From UBA1952 sp965200035 (GTDB lineage Bacteria; Bacteroidota; Bacteroidia; Chitinophagales; Chitinophagaceae): a stretch of DNA of 64,000 bases. The notes below the pieces were generated by a model that was given only the letters and a program-made list of their open reading frames with translations, was not told the DNA's origin and did no database searches. The position numbers and the translations under genes are program-made. Below, piece by piece: positions 34,108 through 43,142 of the stretch; within the stretch, counting starts at the first letter, position 1; every line of letters begins with the position of its first letter. The DNA lies in contig OZ241334.1 of the NCBI GenBank assembly GCA_965200035.1, positions 1,922,001 to 1,986,000 of the forward strand, written 5' to 3'.

Positions 34108-36063
34108 TTAGTTCTTGCCGTTAAAATCAGGAAAGCGCTCCGGCGAAATGACTGTGGAAACGTTCATCATTTCCCGTACGGCTACGGCAATGCCCGGCGC
34201 ATCAAAGCCGCATTCACGATGCAACTCTTCCGGCTTGCCATGCTCAATGATGTGATCGGGAATGCCTAGCATCTTCACTTCAGGCGTATAATTATGCGCT
34301 GCCATAAATTCAAGTATTGCGCTGCCAAAACCGCCAACGATCGTACCATCTTCCACAGTAATAATCTTGCTGTAATGTTGCGCTACTTCGTGCAGCATCA
34401 CCTCATCCAATGGCTTTACAAATCGCATATCATAATGAGCCGGATGCAGTCCATCGGCTTCCAGCATCTTGCAGGCAGCTACGGCAAAGTTACCGGGATG
34501 GCCTATGGTGAGAATAACTACTTCCTCACCATCACAGATCTTGCGGCCGGTTCCGGCTTCGATCTTTTCAAATGGTGTGCGCCATTCAGGCATTACGCCC
34601 TGACCGCGCGGATAGCGGATAGAGAAAGGCAATAAATTTTCCGGAAGCTGGGCCGTGTACATCAGATTGCGCAGCTCGCTTTCATTCATCGGAGCGCTCA
34701 CAATCATGTTGGGGATGCAGCGCATATAGGCAAGGTCGTATGCGCCGTGATGCGTAGGTCCATCATCACCCACCAGGCCGCCACGATCGAGGCAGAAGAT
34801 GACCGGCAGCTTCTGGATGGCCGCGTCATGGATTACCATATCGTAAGCGCGCTGCATAAAGGATGAATAAATATTGCAGAACACTTTCATGCCCTGCGTG
34901 GCGAGGCCTGCGCTGAGTGTAACGGCATGCTGCTCTGCAATGCCTACATCGAGCGCCCGGTTCGGCATAGCCTCCATCATGAATTTCAGGGAGCAGCCAC
35001 TGGGCATAGCAGGTGTAATGCCCATCACTAATGGATTGGCCTCTGCCAGCTCTACAATGGTATGGCCGAAAACATCCTGGTATTTAGGCGGCTCGGGCAC
35101 CGTCACCAGCTTTTTATTGATCTTGCCGGTGATTTTATCAAACGTGCCTGGCGCATGCCAGAGCGTCTGATCTTTTTCCGCCAGCTCATAGCCTTTGCCT
35201 TTTACGGTTTTGATGTGCAGCAGCTTGGGGCCGGGAATGGATTTGAGGTCTTTGATCGTATCGGCCAGCTTCAGCACATTATGGCCATCTATAGGACCGA
35301 AATAGCGCATACCCAAGCTTTCAAAAAGATTACTGCTTTTAGACACAATGCCTTTTAATCCCGCTTCAATTTTAGAAGCCATCCCTTGCTGGAACTGGGG
35401 GAAAGGCATTTTGCCAAGCAGCTTCCAGATGTCGTCTCGCATCTTATTCCAGGTCTGCGAGGTGGTGATGTCCGTTAAATATTCTTTGAGCGCACCCACA
35501 TTCGGGTCTATGCTCATGTTATTATCGTTGAGGATCACGAGCAGGTTGGCGCCGCTTACACCGGCATGATTCAGTGCCTCAAAAGCAAGCCCGGCGGTCA
35601 TAGCGCCATCACCGATCACGGCTACGTGCTGCCGTTCTGTCTCGCCTTTATATTTGGAAGCAATGGCCATTCCCAAAGCAGCAGAGATAGAAGTAGAGGA
35701 GTGGCCTACCCCAAAAGCATCGTACGGACTTTCGGAGCGCTTGGGAAAGCCGCTCAGCCCGCCATACTTACGGTTGGTATGAAACTGTTCTCTTCGGCCG
35801 GTAAGAATTTTATGTCCATAAGCCTGGTGACCCACATCCCATACAAGCTGATCGTCAGGCGTATTCAGGGCGTAATGAAGGGCTACCGAAAGCTCTACCA
35901 CACCGAGGCTGGCCCCAAAGTGGCCGCCATATACACTTACGGTATCAATAATATACTGACGAAGCTCGGCGCATACCTGCGGCAATTGCTCTACAGGAAC
36001 CTTCTTCAGATCATCGGGGTTATTTATCTGGCTCAGCAGCGGGCCGGCTACGATTGCATCCAT
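34108..36063 (-). CDS. dxs: 1-deoxy-D-xylulose-5-phosphate synthase
   Basis: A 651-residue thiamine-diphosphate enzyme that condenses pyruvate and glyceraldehyde 3-phosphate, the first step of the MEP isoprenoid pathway. Visible motifs are VWDVGHQAYGHKILTGRR near residue 75, the ThDP motif GDGAMTAGLAFEALNHAG near residue 150 ending in LNDNNMSI, the transketolase-like domain from about residue 330, and IRYPRGQG near residue 485. Length is normal. A TAATTTTG -7 box lies 31 nt upstream. Confidence 0.97.
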   Translation of the reverse strand: MDAIVAGPLLSQINNPDDLKKVPVEQLPQVCAELRQYIIDTVSVYGGHFGASLGVVELSVALHYALNTPDDQLVWDVGHQAYGHKILTGRREQFHTNRKYGGLSGFPKRSESPYDAFGVGHSSTSISAALGMAIASKYKGETERQHVAVIGDGAMTAGLAFEALNHAGVSGANLLVILNDNNMSIDPNVGALKEYLTDITTSQTWNKMRDDIWKLLGKMPFPQFQQGMASKIEAGLKGIVSKSSNLFESLGMRYFGPIDGHNVLKLADTIKDLKSIPGPKLLHIKTVKGKGYELAEKDQTLWHAPGTFDKITGKINKKLVTVPEPPKYQDVFGHTIVELAEANPLVMGITPAMPSGCSLKFMMEAMPNRALDVGIAEQHAVTLSAGLATQGMKVFCNIYSSFMQRAYDMVIHDAAIQKLPVIFCLDRGGLVGDDGPTHHGAYDLAYMRCIPNMIVSAPMNESELRNLMYTAQLPENLLPFSIRYPRGQGVMPEWRTPFEKIEAGTGRKICDGEEVVILTIGHPGNFAVAACKMLEADGLHPAHYDMRFVKPLDEVMLHEVAQHYSKIITVEDGTIVGGFGSAILEFMAAHNYTPEVKMLGIPDHIIEHGKPEELHRECGFDAPGIAVAVREMMNVSTVISPERFPDFNGKN

Positions 36064-36094
36064 CAGTGGCTTTGAAAAAAAAAGTAAAACAGGT

Positions 36095-36102
36095 CAAAAT
36101 TA
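36095..36102 (-). promoter_or_regulatory. dxs -7 promoter element
   Basis: Minus strand TAATTTTG matches TAnnTTTG, 31 nt before the dxs ATG. Confidence 0.5.
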
Positions 36103-36222
36103 ATTAAAGATTACGGGAGATGCTCAGGATAAATGATTGAAGGCTTGTTAAAAAGTTTAGTCGTTTGTCGTTAGGTCGTTTGTCCGTTTTACCCAAAAAA
36201 ATCTTCCTTTCCTAAAAAATAT

Positions 36223-36252
36223 TTTGCCGTTACTATTCATTTAGTATATTTA
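36223..36252 (+). promoter_or_regulatory. Promoter of the BlaI-M56 operon
   Basis: TTTG at 36223-36226, an 18-nt spacer, then TATATTTA at 36245-36252, close to the Bacteroidota TTTG-N19-TAnnTTTG pattern. Both operators described separately lie on it. Confidence 0.5.
36231..36246 (+). promoter_or_regulatory. BlaI-type operator 1
   Basis: TACTATTCATTTAGTA: arms TACTA and TAGTA around six bases. It fits the dyad recognised by BlaI/MecI repressors and overlaps the promoter spacer. Confidence 0.6.
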
Positions 36253-36266
36253 CTAATTAATTAGTA
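36251..36266 (+). promoter_or_regulatory. BlaI-type operator 2, perfect palindrome
   Basis: TACTAATTAATTAGTA is a perfect 16-bp palindrome ending 3 nt before the blaI ATG. It lies exactly 20 bp from operator 1, so both sites face the same side of the helix. Confidence 0.7.
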
Positions 36267-36269
36267 GAA

Positions 36270-36653
36270 ATGACCAAGAAGAAGACCGAGCTGCCGCAGC
36301 TCACGAAAGCAGAAGAACGGGTAATGAAAGCGCTTTGGCAGCACGATGCAGCATTTGTACGAGATGTGATCGCCGCTATGCCGGAGCCCAAGCCACATGC
36401 CAATACCGTAAATACCATTCTGAAAATACTGATCGAAAAAGGGTTTGCCGCCATCGAGCCGGTAGGCCATCTCAATCGCTTTAAGGCTTTGGTATCGAAA
36501 GAAGATTATAGCCGCCGCACCATTGCCCAGGTAGTAAAAGGATATTTCAATGGGTCTTTTGCAGACATGGTGTCCTTTTTTGTGGCAGATAAGAATCTGG
36601 ATATTGATGAACTGGAAAGTGTGCTTCAATCGCTTAAAAATAAAAAACAGTAA
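36270..36653 (+). CDS. blaI: BlaI/MecI-family transcriptional repressor
   Basis: A 127-residue winged-helix regulator. It opens LPQLTKAEERVMKALWQHDAAFVRDVIAAM, matching the BlaI/MecI family start, and has the helix-turn-helix recognition region PHANTVNTILKILIEKGF near residue 50. The C-terminal third is the dimerisation and cleavage region. Such repressors bind TACTA-type dyads and are inactivated when the partner M56 peptidase senses a signal. Two such dyads lie directly upstream, so autoregulation is likely. Three bases separate it from the M56 gene. No beta-lactamase gene is nearby. Confidence 0.92.
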   Translation: MTKKKTELPQLTKAEERVMKALWQHDAAFVRDVIAAMPEPKPHANTVNTILKILIEKGFAAIEPVGHLNRFKALVSKEDYSRRTIAQVVKGYFNGSFADMVSFFVADKNLDIDELESVLQSLKNKKQ

Positions 36654-36656
36654 GCT

Positions 36657-37964
36657 ATGGCTTTTTTAATCTACCTCGCTCAGGTAAGTCTGTACGCCGC
36701 TGCCATGTGGGTCATTTATTTAATAATCTGGCGCAATCGTCCGCTGCATGGCTACAGCAGGCTCTATCTGCTGGCTGGCTTGATATTGCCGGTACTGCTT
36801 CCGTTTATTCATGTGCCTGTAAGCAATCATTCAGTCGCTGCCGCCTATCAGGTAATGCTTCCTGAGGTGAGCATCGGCGCTAAGTTGCAACACCAGCGTG
36901 CTGATTTCTCTGTATCGTGGGTCTACATCCTGCCCGCACTTTATAGCGTAGTTGTAATAATACTGGCCTTTCTGTACATGCGCGCTCATATACAAATCAG
37001 CAAAATGCTGAAACAAGGCAACGTGACAAAGCTGGATGGCTATACTATTATTACAGATACAGGCATCGGTCCCGGCACGCTCGGGCGAAAGATTTTCTTT
37101 CCCGATCAATATAAAGATCCGGTAATCGTACAGCATGAACTGGCTCATATCCGGTCTGCCCACCGATACGATACTTTTCTGCTGCAGGTATTGCACATCA
37201 TTTTCTGGGCATCACCGGCACACTGGCTGCTGGGCGGTGAGCTGAAGATGGTGCATGAATTTGAGGCAGACGGTATAGCAGGCAAGGATATTGATCCGGG
37301 CGATTATGCATCTCTTTTGCTGTCGCAAAGCATGGGCATTGCTCCATCACTAACCATCGCACATTCTTTTTTCCATCACTCTTTAAAACGCCGTATTATG
37401 ATGCTGCAGGAAATTAAAACGCCGAAAAAGGCCACTTTACTGATTGCTGCTACAGTACTCACTATTGCTCTTGTAAGTACAGCGATGCTGGCTCAATCAA
37501 AGAAATCGCCTATAAAGAAATCTTCCGTCTCCCGGAGCAATGCTGCTGCAACGCCAGTCAATATGGAGAATGTACGTATGAGAGCGCTCCCCAAAAATGG
37601 TGAGATCAAAATACTTGAGAACGGAACTATTGCCTTCAAATCAGTAGAGCAGATGCCGGAGTTCAATGGCGATATCAATCAATGGCTGACCGGTTACCTG
37701 CATTATCCCGACTCTGCCCGTTCGCGCGGTGAGGAAGGAAGAAGCGTAGTGCAGTTTACCGTTGGCGAACAGGGACAAATTCTTAACCCACATTTGGTGC
37801 GCTCTTCGGGCCATCCATTGCTGGATGAAGAAGCATTGCGCGCTGTTCATGGTATGCCCCACTGGCATCCCGGCCTGTTAAAGGGAAAACCTGTAGCTGT
37901 GATCTTTACACTGCCCATCTCCTTTCAACTGGAAGGGGGCGCGAATGGAAAAGAAGGATGCTGA
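36657..37964 (+). CDS. M56 (BlaR1-like) membrane peptidase with TonB C-terminal domain
   Basis: A 435-residue protein. The N-terminal part has three or four membrane helices. The zinc-peptidase motif is QHELAHIRSAHRYD near residue 160, with the third ligand region VHEFEADGIAGKD near residue 200, as in BlaR1/MecR1. A further helix lies near residue 270. In place of the penicillin-binding sensor, the C-terminus (about 345-425) is a TonB_C-like domain (YPDSARSRGEEGRSVVQFTVGEQGQI, then LLDEEALRAVHGMPHW). It likely cleaves or inactivates BlaI when the outer domain senses an envelope signal. This fusion is a known Bacteroidota arrangement; the signal and regulon are unknown. Confidence 0.9.
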   Translation: MAFLIYLAQVSLYAAAMWVIYLIIWRNRPLHGYSRLYLLAGLILPVLLPFIHVPVSNHSVAAAYQVMLPEVSIGAKLQHQRADFSVSWVYILPALYSVVVIILAFLYMRAHIQISKMLKQGNVTKLDGYTIITDTGIGPGTLGRKIFFPDQYKDPVIVQHELAHIRSAHRYDTFLLQVLHIIFWASPAHWLLGGELKMVHEFEADGIAGKDIDPGDYASLLLSQSMGIAPSLTIAHSFFHHSLKRRIMMLQEIKTPKKATLLIAATVLTIALVSTAMLAQSKKSPIKKSSVSRSNAAATPVNMENVRMRALPKNGEIKILENGTIAFKSVEQMPEFNGDINQWLTGYLHYPDSARSRGEEGRSVVQFTVGEQGQILNPHLVRSSGHPLLDEEALRAVHGMPHWHPGLLKGKPVAVIFTLPISFQLEGGANGKEGC

Positions 37965-38120
37965 TACCCAAACAATAAAAGCCCGATAAGCTGTTCTATA
38001 GCTGAAGTAGCCCGGATAGCAATGGAAGCTCGTAGCTTTTCTGCAAAGGGCTAGAATGGATAGTCGGCGCCCGAGCCTGAGCTTTGCTGTTGTACCTGTG
38101 GCTCCTATTCCTTTGGCGGT

Positions 38121-38145
38121 TCAGGTCGCTGTCGCGTCTCGACCC
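38121..38145 (+). repeat. 25-bp dispersed hairpin repeat, copy 2
   Basis: Starts TCAGGTCGCT and ends CTCGACCC, three bases differing from copy 1. It lies just past the hflX stop codon. The rest of 37965-38150 shows no gene or clear terminator. Confidence 0.75.
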
Positions 38146-38150
38146 TGTGG

Positions 38151-39338
38151 TTAATAAAACTGGGTGAGGTATGGGTAGCGCTCCTGATACAGATCTTTTA
38201 CCTTCTGCAGAATGGTCTCGCGCAGTCCATCCACATTGCGGCGCTCCGTGGCGGAGATGAATACGGCTGCATTATTGGTCTGCTCCATCCAGCGGCGGTT
38301 CAGTTGTATCAGCAGGTCCTGTTTTACTTCCGGGTCCAGCCATTCATCGAACGTGCGCTCTTCATACAAATCCATCTTGTTGAAAATGATGAGTATTGGC
38401 TTGTCAAAAGCGCCCAGCTCCTGCAGCGTTTTATTGACCACGCCCATCTGGTCTTCGTAATGCGGATGCGAGATATCTACCACGTGCAGCAGACAGTCTG
38501 CTTCGCGCACTTCATCCAGCGTGCTCTTGAAGCTTTCTACCAGGTGGTGGGGTAGCTTGCGGATGAAGCCAACCGTATCGCTGAGCAGGAAAGGAGTCTG
38601 CTCATACACCACCTTGCGCGTGGTCGTATCGAGCGTGGCAAAAAGCTTGTTTTCTGCAAAGACTTCTGACTTGGAAATGAGGTTCATGATCGTGCTTTTA
38701 CCTACATTAGTATAGCCCACCAGCGCTATGCGAATGAAGGTGCCACGCTCCTGGCGCTGGGTAGTGCTCTGCTTGTCTATATCTTTTAAGCGCTTGCGCA
38801 GAAGGGATATTTTGTCTTTTACAATCCGGCGGTCAGTCTCGATTTCCGTTTCCCCCGGTCCGCGCGAGCCGATGCCGCCACCCTGTCTTTCCAGGTGTTG
38901 CCACATGCCTTTCAGGCGGGGCAGCAGGTATTGATATTGTGCCAGCTCCACCTGTGTTTTCGCCTGCGCCGTCTTTGCCCTGTGGGCAAAAATATCGAGG
39001 ATCAGATCGCTGCGGTCAATCGTTTTGATGCCCAGCACTTTTTCAATATTGATGATCTGCGAGCCGGTGAGCTCATCATCAAAAATAGCCAGTGTGATGC
39101 CTTTGGCTTGTACGTATTCCCGTATCTCCTCGAGCTTGCCTTTGCCTACAAACGTTTTACTGTCGCGGGAAGGAAGCTTTTGCAGAAATTGCTTTTTAGT
39201 GATAGCACCCGCCGTCTCGGCAAGAAACGCCAGCTCATTCAGATACTCTTTGGCTTCCGTCTCTGTCTGGATCTTGGTAATAAGGCCCACGAGTACGGCC
39301 TGCTCATCTACCTGCAGGTTACTTTTCTTCTCAATCAA
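38151..39338 (-). CDS. hflX: GTPase HflX
   Basis: A 395-residue GTPase that binds the 50S subunit and splits stalled ribosomes. The N-terminal HflX domain (AGAITKKQFLQKLPSRDSKT, then VGKGKLEEI) occupies residues 30-180, including GGGIGSRGPGETEIETDRR near 155-173. The G domain has G1 GYTNVGKST near residue 209, G3 DTVGF near residue 253 and G4 NKMD near residue 320. Length and domains are typical. Confidence 0.95.
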   Translation of the reverse strand: MIEKKSNLQVDEQAVLVGLITKIQTETEAKEYLNELAFLAETAGAITKKQFLQKLPSRDSKTFVGKGKLEEIREYVQAKGITLAIFDDELTGSQIINIEKVLGIKTIDRSDLILDIFAHRAKTAQAKTQVELAQYQYLLPRLKGMWQHLERQGGGIGSRGPGETEIETDRRIVKDKISLLRKRLKDIDKQSTTQRQERGTFIRIALVGYTNVGKSTIMNLISKSEVFAENKLFATLDTTTRKVVYEQTPFLLSDTVGFIRKLPHHLVESFKSTLDEVREADCLLHVVDISHPHYEDQMGVVNKTLQELGAFDKPILIIFNKMDLYEERTFDEWLDPEVKQDLLIQLNRRWMEQTNNAAVFISATERRNVDGLRETILQKVKDLYQERYPYLTQFY

Positions 39339-39376
39339 AATGAAATCGGTGCTTCTAAAGAATAATGGTCAAAGCG

Positions 39377-39384
39377 CAAAATTA
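39377..39384 (-). promoter_or_regulatory. hflX -7 promoter element
   Basis: Minus strand TAATTTTG matches TAnnTTTG, 38 nt before the hflX ATG. No clear -33 element. Confidence 0.45.
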
Positions 39385-39419
39385 GGGATTGTTTGCGCCA
39401 TTGAGGGCCGTATAATGGA

Positions 39420-41087
39420 TCAACGCTTTACCAGCTTATTAATCAGCACTTCCTGCCCGATCATAGTCTGCAGAAAATAGCTGCCGGCCGGTAACGTAGC
39501 CGGAGGGGTAAGCATATAATCATGGCCTGAAGCCGTGGCGTGCAATGCCTGCGTGACTACAATACGACCGCTCACATCAGTAAGGGTGCATACAACATCG
39601 GTAGCCTGCGCAACAGTAAGCTGCAAATGAATGACCGTTGAAAAGGGATTGGGTAATATAGTCAGCTCATGGCTTAATCCGGGAACCTGTGCGATTCCTA
39701 CCGTGCCCAGCACTTTCTTAAAATCCGGAATACCGTAGCCTTCCTGTGAAGTAGGATTACCGGCGCGGTCTGAGCAGATCGTAATGGCTTTGCGTAACAG
39801 GTATGGGCTAACACCCGGCTTGAATTGGCGCACACAAGCTGCCCAGCCGGCGATTTGTGGCGTAGAAAAGGAAGTGCCATTCAAATTGGCGAAACCTGTG
39901 TTCGCAAATGCTGCTGCGGGACTACCCTGAGCCACCACATCCGGCTTTATACGACCACTGCTGCTTGGGCCGGGACCGCTGAAGCCTGCAATGGTACGAG
40001 TGGCCTGCACTGCGCCGACAGTAAGTGCGCTATCTGCATCGCCGGGAGTAAGGATAAAATTCCAGGAACTGCCGCCTTCATTGCCTGCTGTAATCACCGC
40101 AAAAATACCTTTGGCTACAGCGGTATTTACAGCCTTTGCCACTACCGTAGTATGTCCGTTGATATCTGCCTTCGGATAAATGTAATAAGGTAGAGGATGC
40201 ACAAAATCAAAATAGCCGAGCGATGAGGTGATGATATCAGCGCCAATACTATCTGCCCGCTCCAGTCCTGCTACGAAATTATCCAGCTCGTACATTGCAT
40301 CAGTGATGGAATTATCTTCCGTCAGATACAGCGCGTATTGGGCGTGCGGAGCGCTGCCTACAAAGGTGCCGGGGATGATGCCTGCCATAGTAGAAAGCAC
40401 AGAAGTACCATGATCGTATGCAGGTGAATAAATATCATTACTGGCGTTCACAAAATTCCACGTATCGAGCAGGCGGCCCTGATTTCTGAGGCTGTCAAAT
40501 CCGGGATGGGTATCGGTGCCATTAAAGCCTAAGTCGAGCACAGCAATCAATTGTCCTTGTCCGGTAAAGCCCTGATCGTGGAGATAATCGCCATTCACCA
40601 TGCTGGTCTGGTTCCAGGTATTGCCATAATAAGCAGCAGTGCCGGTGCCACGATAAGCTGTGGGAGTGTAAGGCGTTGTAGAAACAGGATTGCCCGGCTT
40701 TACGTTGTGCAGGGCAGTAGCAAAGTAGCCCAGATAATCGATGCCGGATACGAATGTTTTGGACTGTAACTGCGCGATCTGCGAAGAATCATTCAAAAGG
40801 ATCACACACTGATTGAGCCAGCGTGAAGTAGTATGCAGCTTGCCGCCTGTAGCAGCCAGCACATCATTAAGATAGGTAGGGGATACCGGACGGTCTTCGT
40901 CAATCACGGATACGCCTTGCGTGCTGCGGCGCTGCAATGCTCTGGCGCTTAAAAAAGCAGCCGGCGCTGAAAGCGCCGGCGAGCCTGTCTTATCTGTAAA
41001 GTGAACGCGGAATGCCCATTGGGGAGCAGCGGTCGATCCTTCCGCCATCAGTATCAATCCGCACAATATGCCAATCAGACGGCGCAT
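39420..41087 (-). CDS. Secreted S8 subtilisin-like protease with type IX sorting domain
   Basis: A 555-residue serine protease. A signal peptide ends near STAAPQ (residue 22). The catalytic triad is visible: Asp in LIAVLDLGFNG near residue 185, His in YDHGTSVLSTMAG near residue 225, and Ser in NGTSFSTPQIAG near residue 405. Residues about 475-555 are a type IX sorting domain: LTILPNPFSTVIHL, LTDVSGRIVV, PAGSYFLQTM, final KLVKR. The enzyme should therefore be exported and surface-attached. The preceding lipoprotein gene ends 12 bp upstream, so the two are likely co-transcribed. Confidence 0.93.
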   Translation of the reverse strand: MRRLIGILCGLILMAEGSTAAPQWAFRVHFTDKTGSPALSAPAAFLSARALQRRSTQGVSVIDEDRPVSPTYLNDVLAATGGKLHTTSRWLNQCVILLNDSSQIAQLQSKTFVSGIDYLGYFATALHNVKPGNPVSTTPYTPTAYRGTGTAAYYGNTWNQTSMVNGDYLHDQGFTGQGQLIAVLDLGFNGTDTHPGFDSLRNQGRLLDTWNFVNASNDIYSPAYDHGTSVLSTMAGIIPGTFVGSAPHAQYALYLTEDNSITDAMYELDNFVAGLERADSIGADIITSSLGYFDFVHPLPYYIYPKADINGHTTVVAKAVNTAVAKGIFAVITAGNEGGSSWNFILTPGDADSALTVGAVQATRTIAGFSGPGPSSSGRIKPDVVAQGSPAAAFANTGFANLNGTSFSTPQIAGWAACVRQFKPGVSPYLLRKAITICSDRAGNPTSQEGYGIPDFKKVLGTVGIAQVPGLSHELTILPNPFSTVIHLQLTVAQATDVVCTLTDVSGRIVVTQALHATASGHDYMLTPPATLPAGSYFLQTMIGQEVLINKLVKR

Positions 41088-41099
41088 TATCTTTTCTCT

Positions 41100-41846
41100 T
41101 TAGTTGTGGTCAACAGCGCGCATAATTACCCGGTAGCCCTTCTTGGCATAAGTGCCGGAAGAGTTGGCCTGGTCATACGTCCAGCGGGTTGTTTCGCGGT
41201 AGATGAGGCCTACATTAAAGCCATAGATTTCTTTGGAGAATGTACGCTCTGCATAGACATTAGGCATCGTAATCGGATTGTTCAATGTATCATCCACTTC
41301 CTGTACGGTTACTGAATTATCAAAGTTCACATTGCCGGTATTGTAGCTCTGGCCTACGTTGTAATAAGTGTAGTACCAGTCTTTAAAATACTGAAGATCC
41401 TGATCGTTCGTAGCAATCTGGCTGGTGCCATTCCAGCTGGTGCCGGCCTGTACCGGAAATACGAGCTTGCGGAAGCGAAGATTATTCTGTGTGATATCCA
41501 GTGCATTGGCGCTCGGCGTTGCAAAGAACACATCATTGGTCATAAAAGCAGAGCTGTCATCAGCGCGGCGGCGCACTTCTACCTGAAATGATTTGGTGCC
41601 TTCATTGTTGGTGAAGCTGTCTGCAACATCATAGCGTACCTGCATATGTCGCATCACACTGTCGCCTGTAAAATCATCCCAGATAGTGGAATCAACGTCA
41701 TACAGCACATAGTGTCCCTTGTTCAGCGGATAATAGCCCCGGGTAAGGTCATTGCCATATACGTATGCATTCTCTGACTCTTTTTTACAGGCAGCCAGCG
41801 AAGCAAGAACGATAATGAGCAGGAAGGGTAAAAACCTATTTTTCAT
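41100..41846 (-). CDS. Putative lipoprotein co-transcribed with the subtilase
   Basis: A 248-residue protein with a lipoprotein signal (PFLLIIVLASLAACKKE, Cys20). The mature part is beta-rich with many Asn, Asp and Tyr residues and a repeated 'YYPLNKGHYVLYDVDS' style. No family recognised. Twelve bases separate it from the secreted subtilase, so it may assist that enzyme's export or localisation, but this is only inferred from order. Confidence 0.72.
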   Translation of the reverse strand: MKNRFLPFLLIIVLASLAACKKESENAYVYGNDLTRGYYPLNKGHYVLYDVDSTIWDDFTGDSVMRHMQVRYDVADSFTNNEGTKSFQVEVRRRADDSSAFMTNDVFFATPSANALDITQNNLRFRKLVFPVQAGTSWNGTSQIATNDQDLQYFKDWYYTYYNVGQSYNTGNVNFDNSVTVQEVDDTLNNPITMPNVYAERTFSKEIYGFNVGLIYRETTRWTYDQANSSGTYAKKGYRVIMRAVDHN

Positions 41847-41996
41847 ATAACGAATTCCTTATAAGCTGGTAAATATAGTAAAACAAGGGTAAAAGCTGAA
41901 AGCTATAACGTAAAAAGTTGGCTAATCATTGGGCGGATCATCGCTAAGAACGTTACAATGAATAAATGCAGACGATATGAAGCGAGCGAATGTAGC

Positions 41997-43097
41997 CTAC
42001 TGCGCATGAATAATGCCGCCGCCGATCACATCGTCCCCTTCGTAAAACACAGCGCTCTGTCCGGGCGCAATGCTGCTCACTGCATGGGTAAAATCTATGC
42101 GGACGCGGTCACCATCATTGTACAGCACACTTTCACCGCCCGCATCGCGATAGCGGATCTTGGTAGTAGCCGGCATGCCATTATCAATAGCCGCATACTT
42201 AACCATATTGATGCCGCCAACCCACATCTGCGAAGCCTGCAATTCATGCGCTTCCCCCAGCGTTACCGTATTGGTCTCCGGGATGATCCTGGTTACGAAC
42301 ATGGGCTTGCCAAAAGCCATATCCAGGCCTTTACGCTGCCCGATCGTATAGAACGGATAGCCTTTGTGCCTGCCTACTTTCTTTCCATCGCTCAGTACAA
42401 AATCGCCGCCATTCACCGCTTCTTCGAGCAACGGGTCCTGACGCTTCAGAAAGCCGCGGTAATCATTATCCGGCACAAAGCAGATTTCATAACTCTCCGC
42501 CTTTTTCGATAATTCAGTATAGCCAAGATCGGCCGCATACTGGCGCACTTCGGTCTTCAGCAGATCACCCAACGGGTAAATGCTGCGCGAAATGCATTCC
42601 TGACCAAGCCCCCAGAGCACATAACTCTGGTCTTTGGTGAGATCGCGCGCTTTGGACAATATGGCCCGCCCGTTTTCCTGCCGCGCGTTTACATAATGGC
42701 CGGTAGCAATGAAATCGCAACCCAGCGCATCAGCGCGTTTGAGCAGCGCAGCCCATTTGATGTGTGTATTGCAAAGCACACAGGGATTAGGGGTGCGGCC
42801 GGCAATATATTCATCCACAAAATTGCGGATCACATGGTCGCCAAACTCCTCGCGAATGTCGAGCACATAATGGGGGAAGCCATGCTCCACTGCTGCCTGC
42901 CGTGCATCATTGAACGAATCTAGATTGCAGCAGCCGGTTTCTTTCTTGCCATTGCCGCTGCCGCCGGAAGTAGCGTAATCCCACGTTTTCATGGTCACGC
43001 CCACCACATCATAACCCTGCTGGTGCAGCATCAGCGCGCTCACTGTGCTGTCTATACCGCCACTCATGGCCACCAGTACTTTACCGTTTCTGCTCAT
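41997..43097 (-). CDS. mnmA: tRNA-specific 2-thiouridylase
   Basis: A 366-residue enzyme adding sulfur to the wobble uridine (s2U34) of Lys, Glu and Gln tRNAs. The PP-loop is VLVAMSGGIDSTVSALML near residue 7. The catalytic cysteine is in GRTPNPCVLCNTHIKW near residue 100. The second cysteine lies in SYEICFVPDNDYRGFL near residue 204. The C-terminal beta-barrel domains are complete. It diverges from aroB across 200 bp that holds a copy of the 25-bp repeat. Confidence 0.95.
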   Translation of the reverse strand: MSRNGKVLVAMSGGIDSTVSALMLHQQGYDVVGVTMKTWDYATSGGSGNGKKETGCCNLDSFNDARQAAVEHGFPHYVLDIREEFGDHVIRNFVDEYIAGRTPNPCVLCNTHIKWAALLKRADALGCDFIATGHYVNARQENGRAILSKARDLTKDQSYVLWGLGQECISRSIYPLGDLLKTEVRQYAADLGYTELSKKAESYEICFVPDNDYRGFLKRQDPLLEEAVNGGDFVLSDGKKVGRHKGYPFYTIGQRKGLDMAFGKPMFVTRIIPETNTVTLGEAHELQASQMWVGGINMVKYAAIDNGMPATTKIRYRDAGGESVLYNDGDRVRIDFTHAVSSIAPGQSAVFYEGDDVIGGGIIHAQ

Positions 43098-43142
43098 TGC
43101 TTTGTTTTATAAGTCATGGTTCAAAGCCATGCATTACACATA

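Noticed and set aside
36161..36184. Direct repeat TCGTTTGTC twice, 15 bp apart, upstream of blaI
   Set aside because: It lies outside the promoter and operators, shows no dyad and is too short to support a role.
40960..40980. Perfect hairpin GCCGGCGCT/AGCGCCGGC inside the subtilase gene
   Set aside because: It encodes ordinary residues near the N-terminus (SPALSAPA) and has no T-run, so it is probably chance in GC-rich coding sequence.
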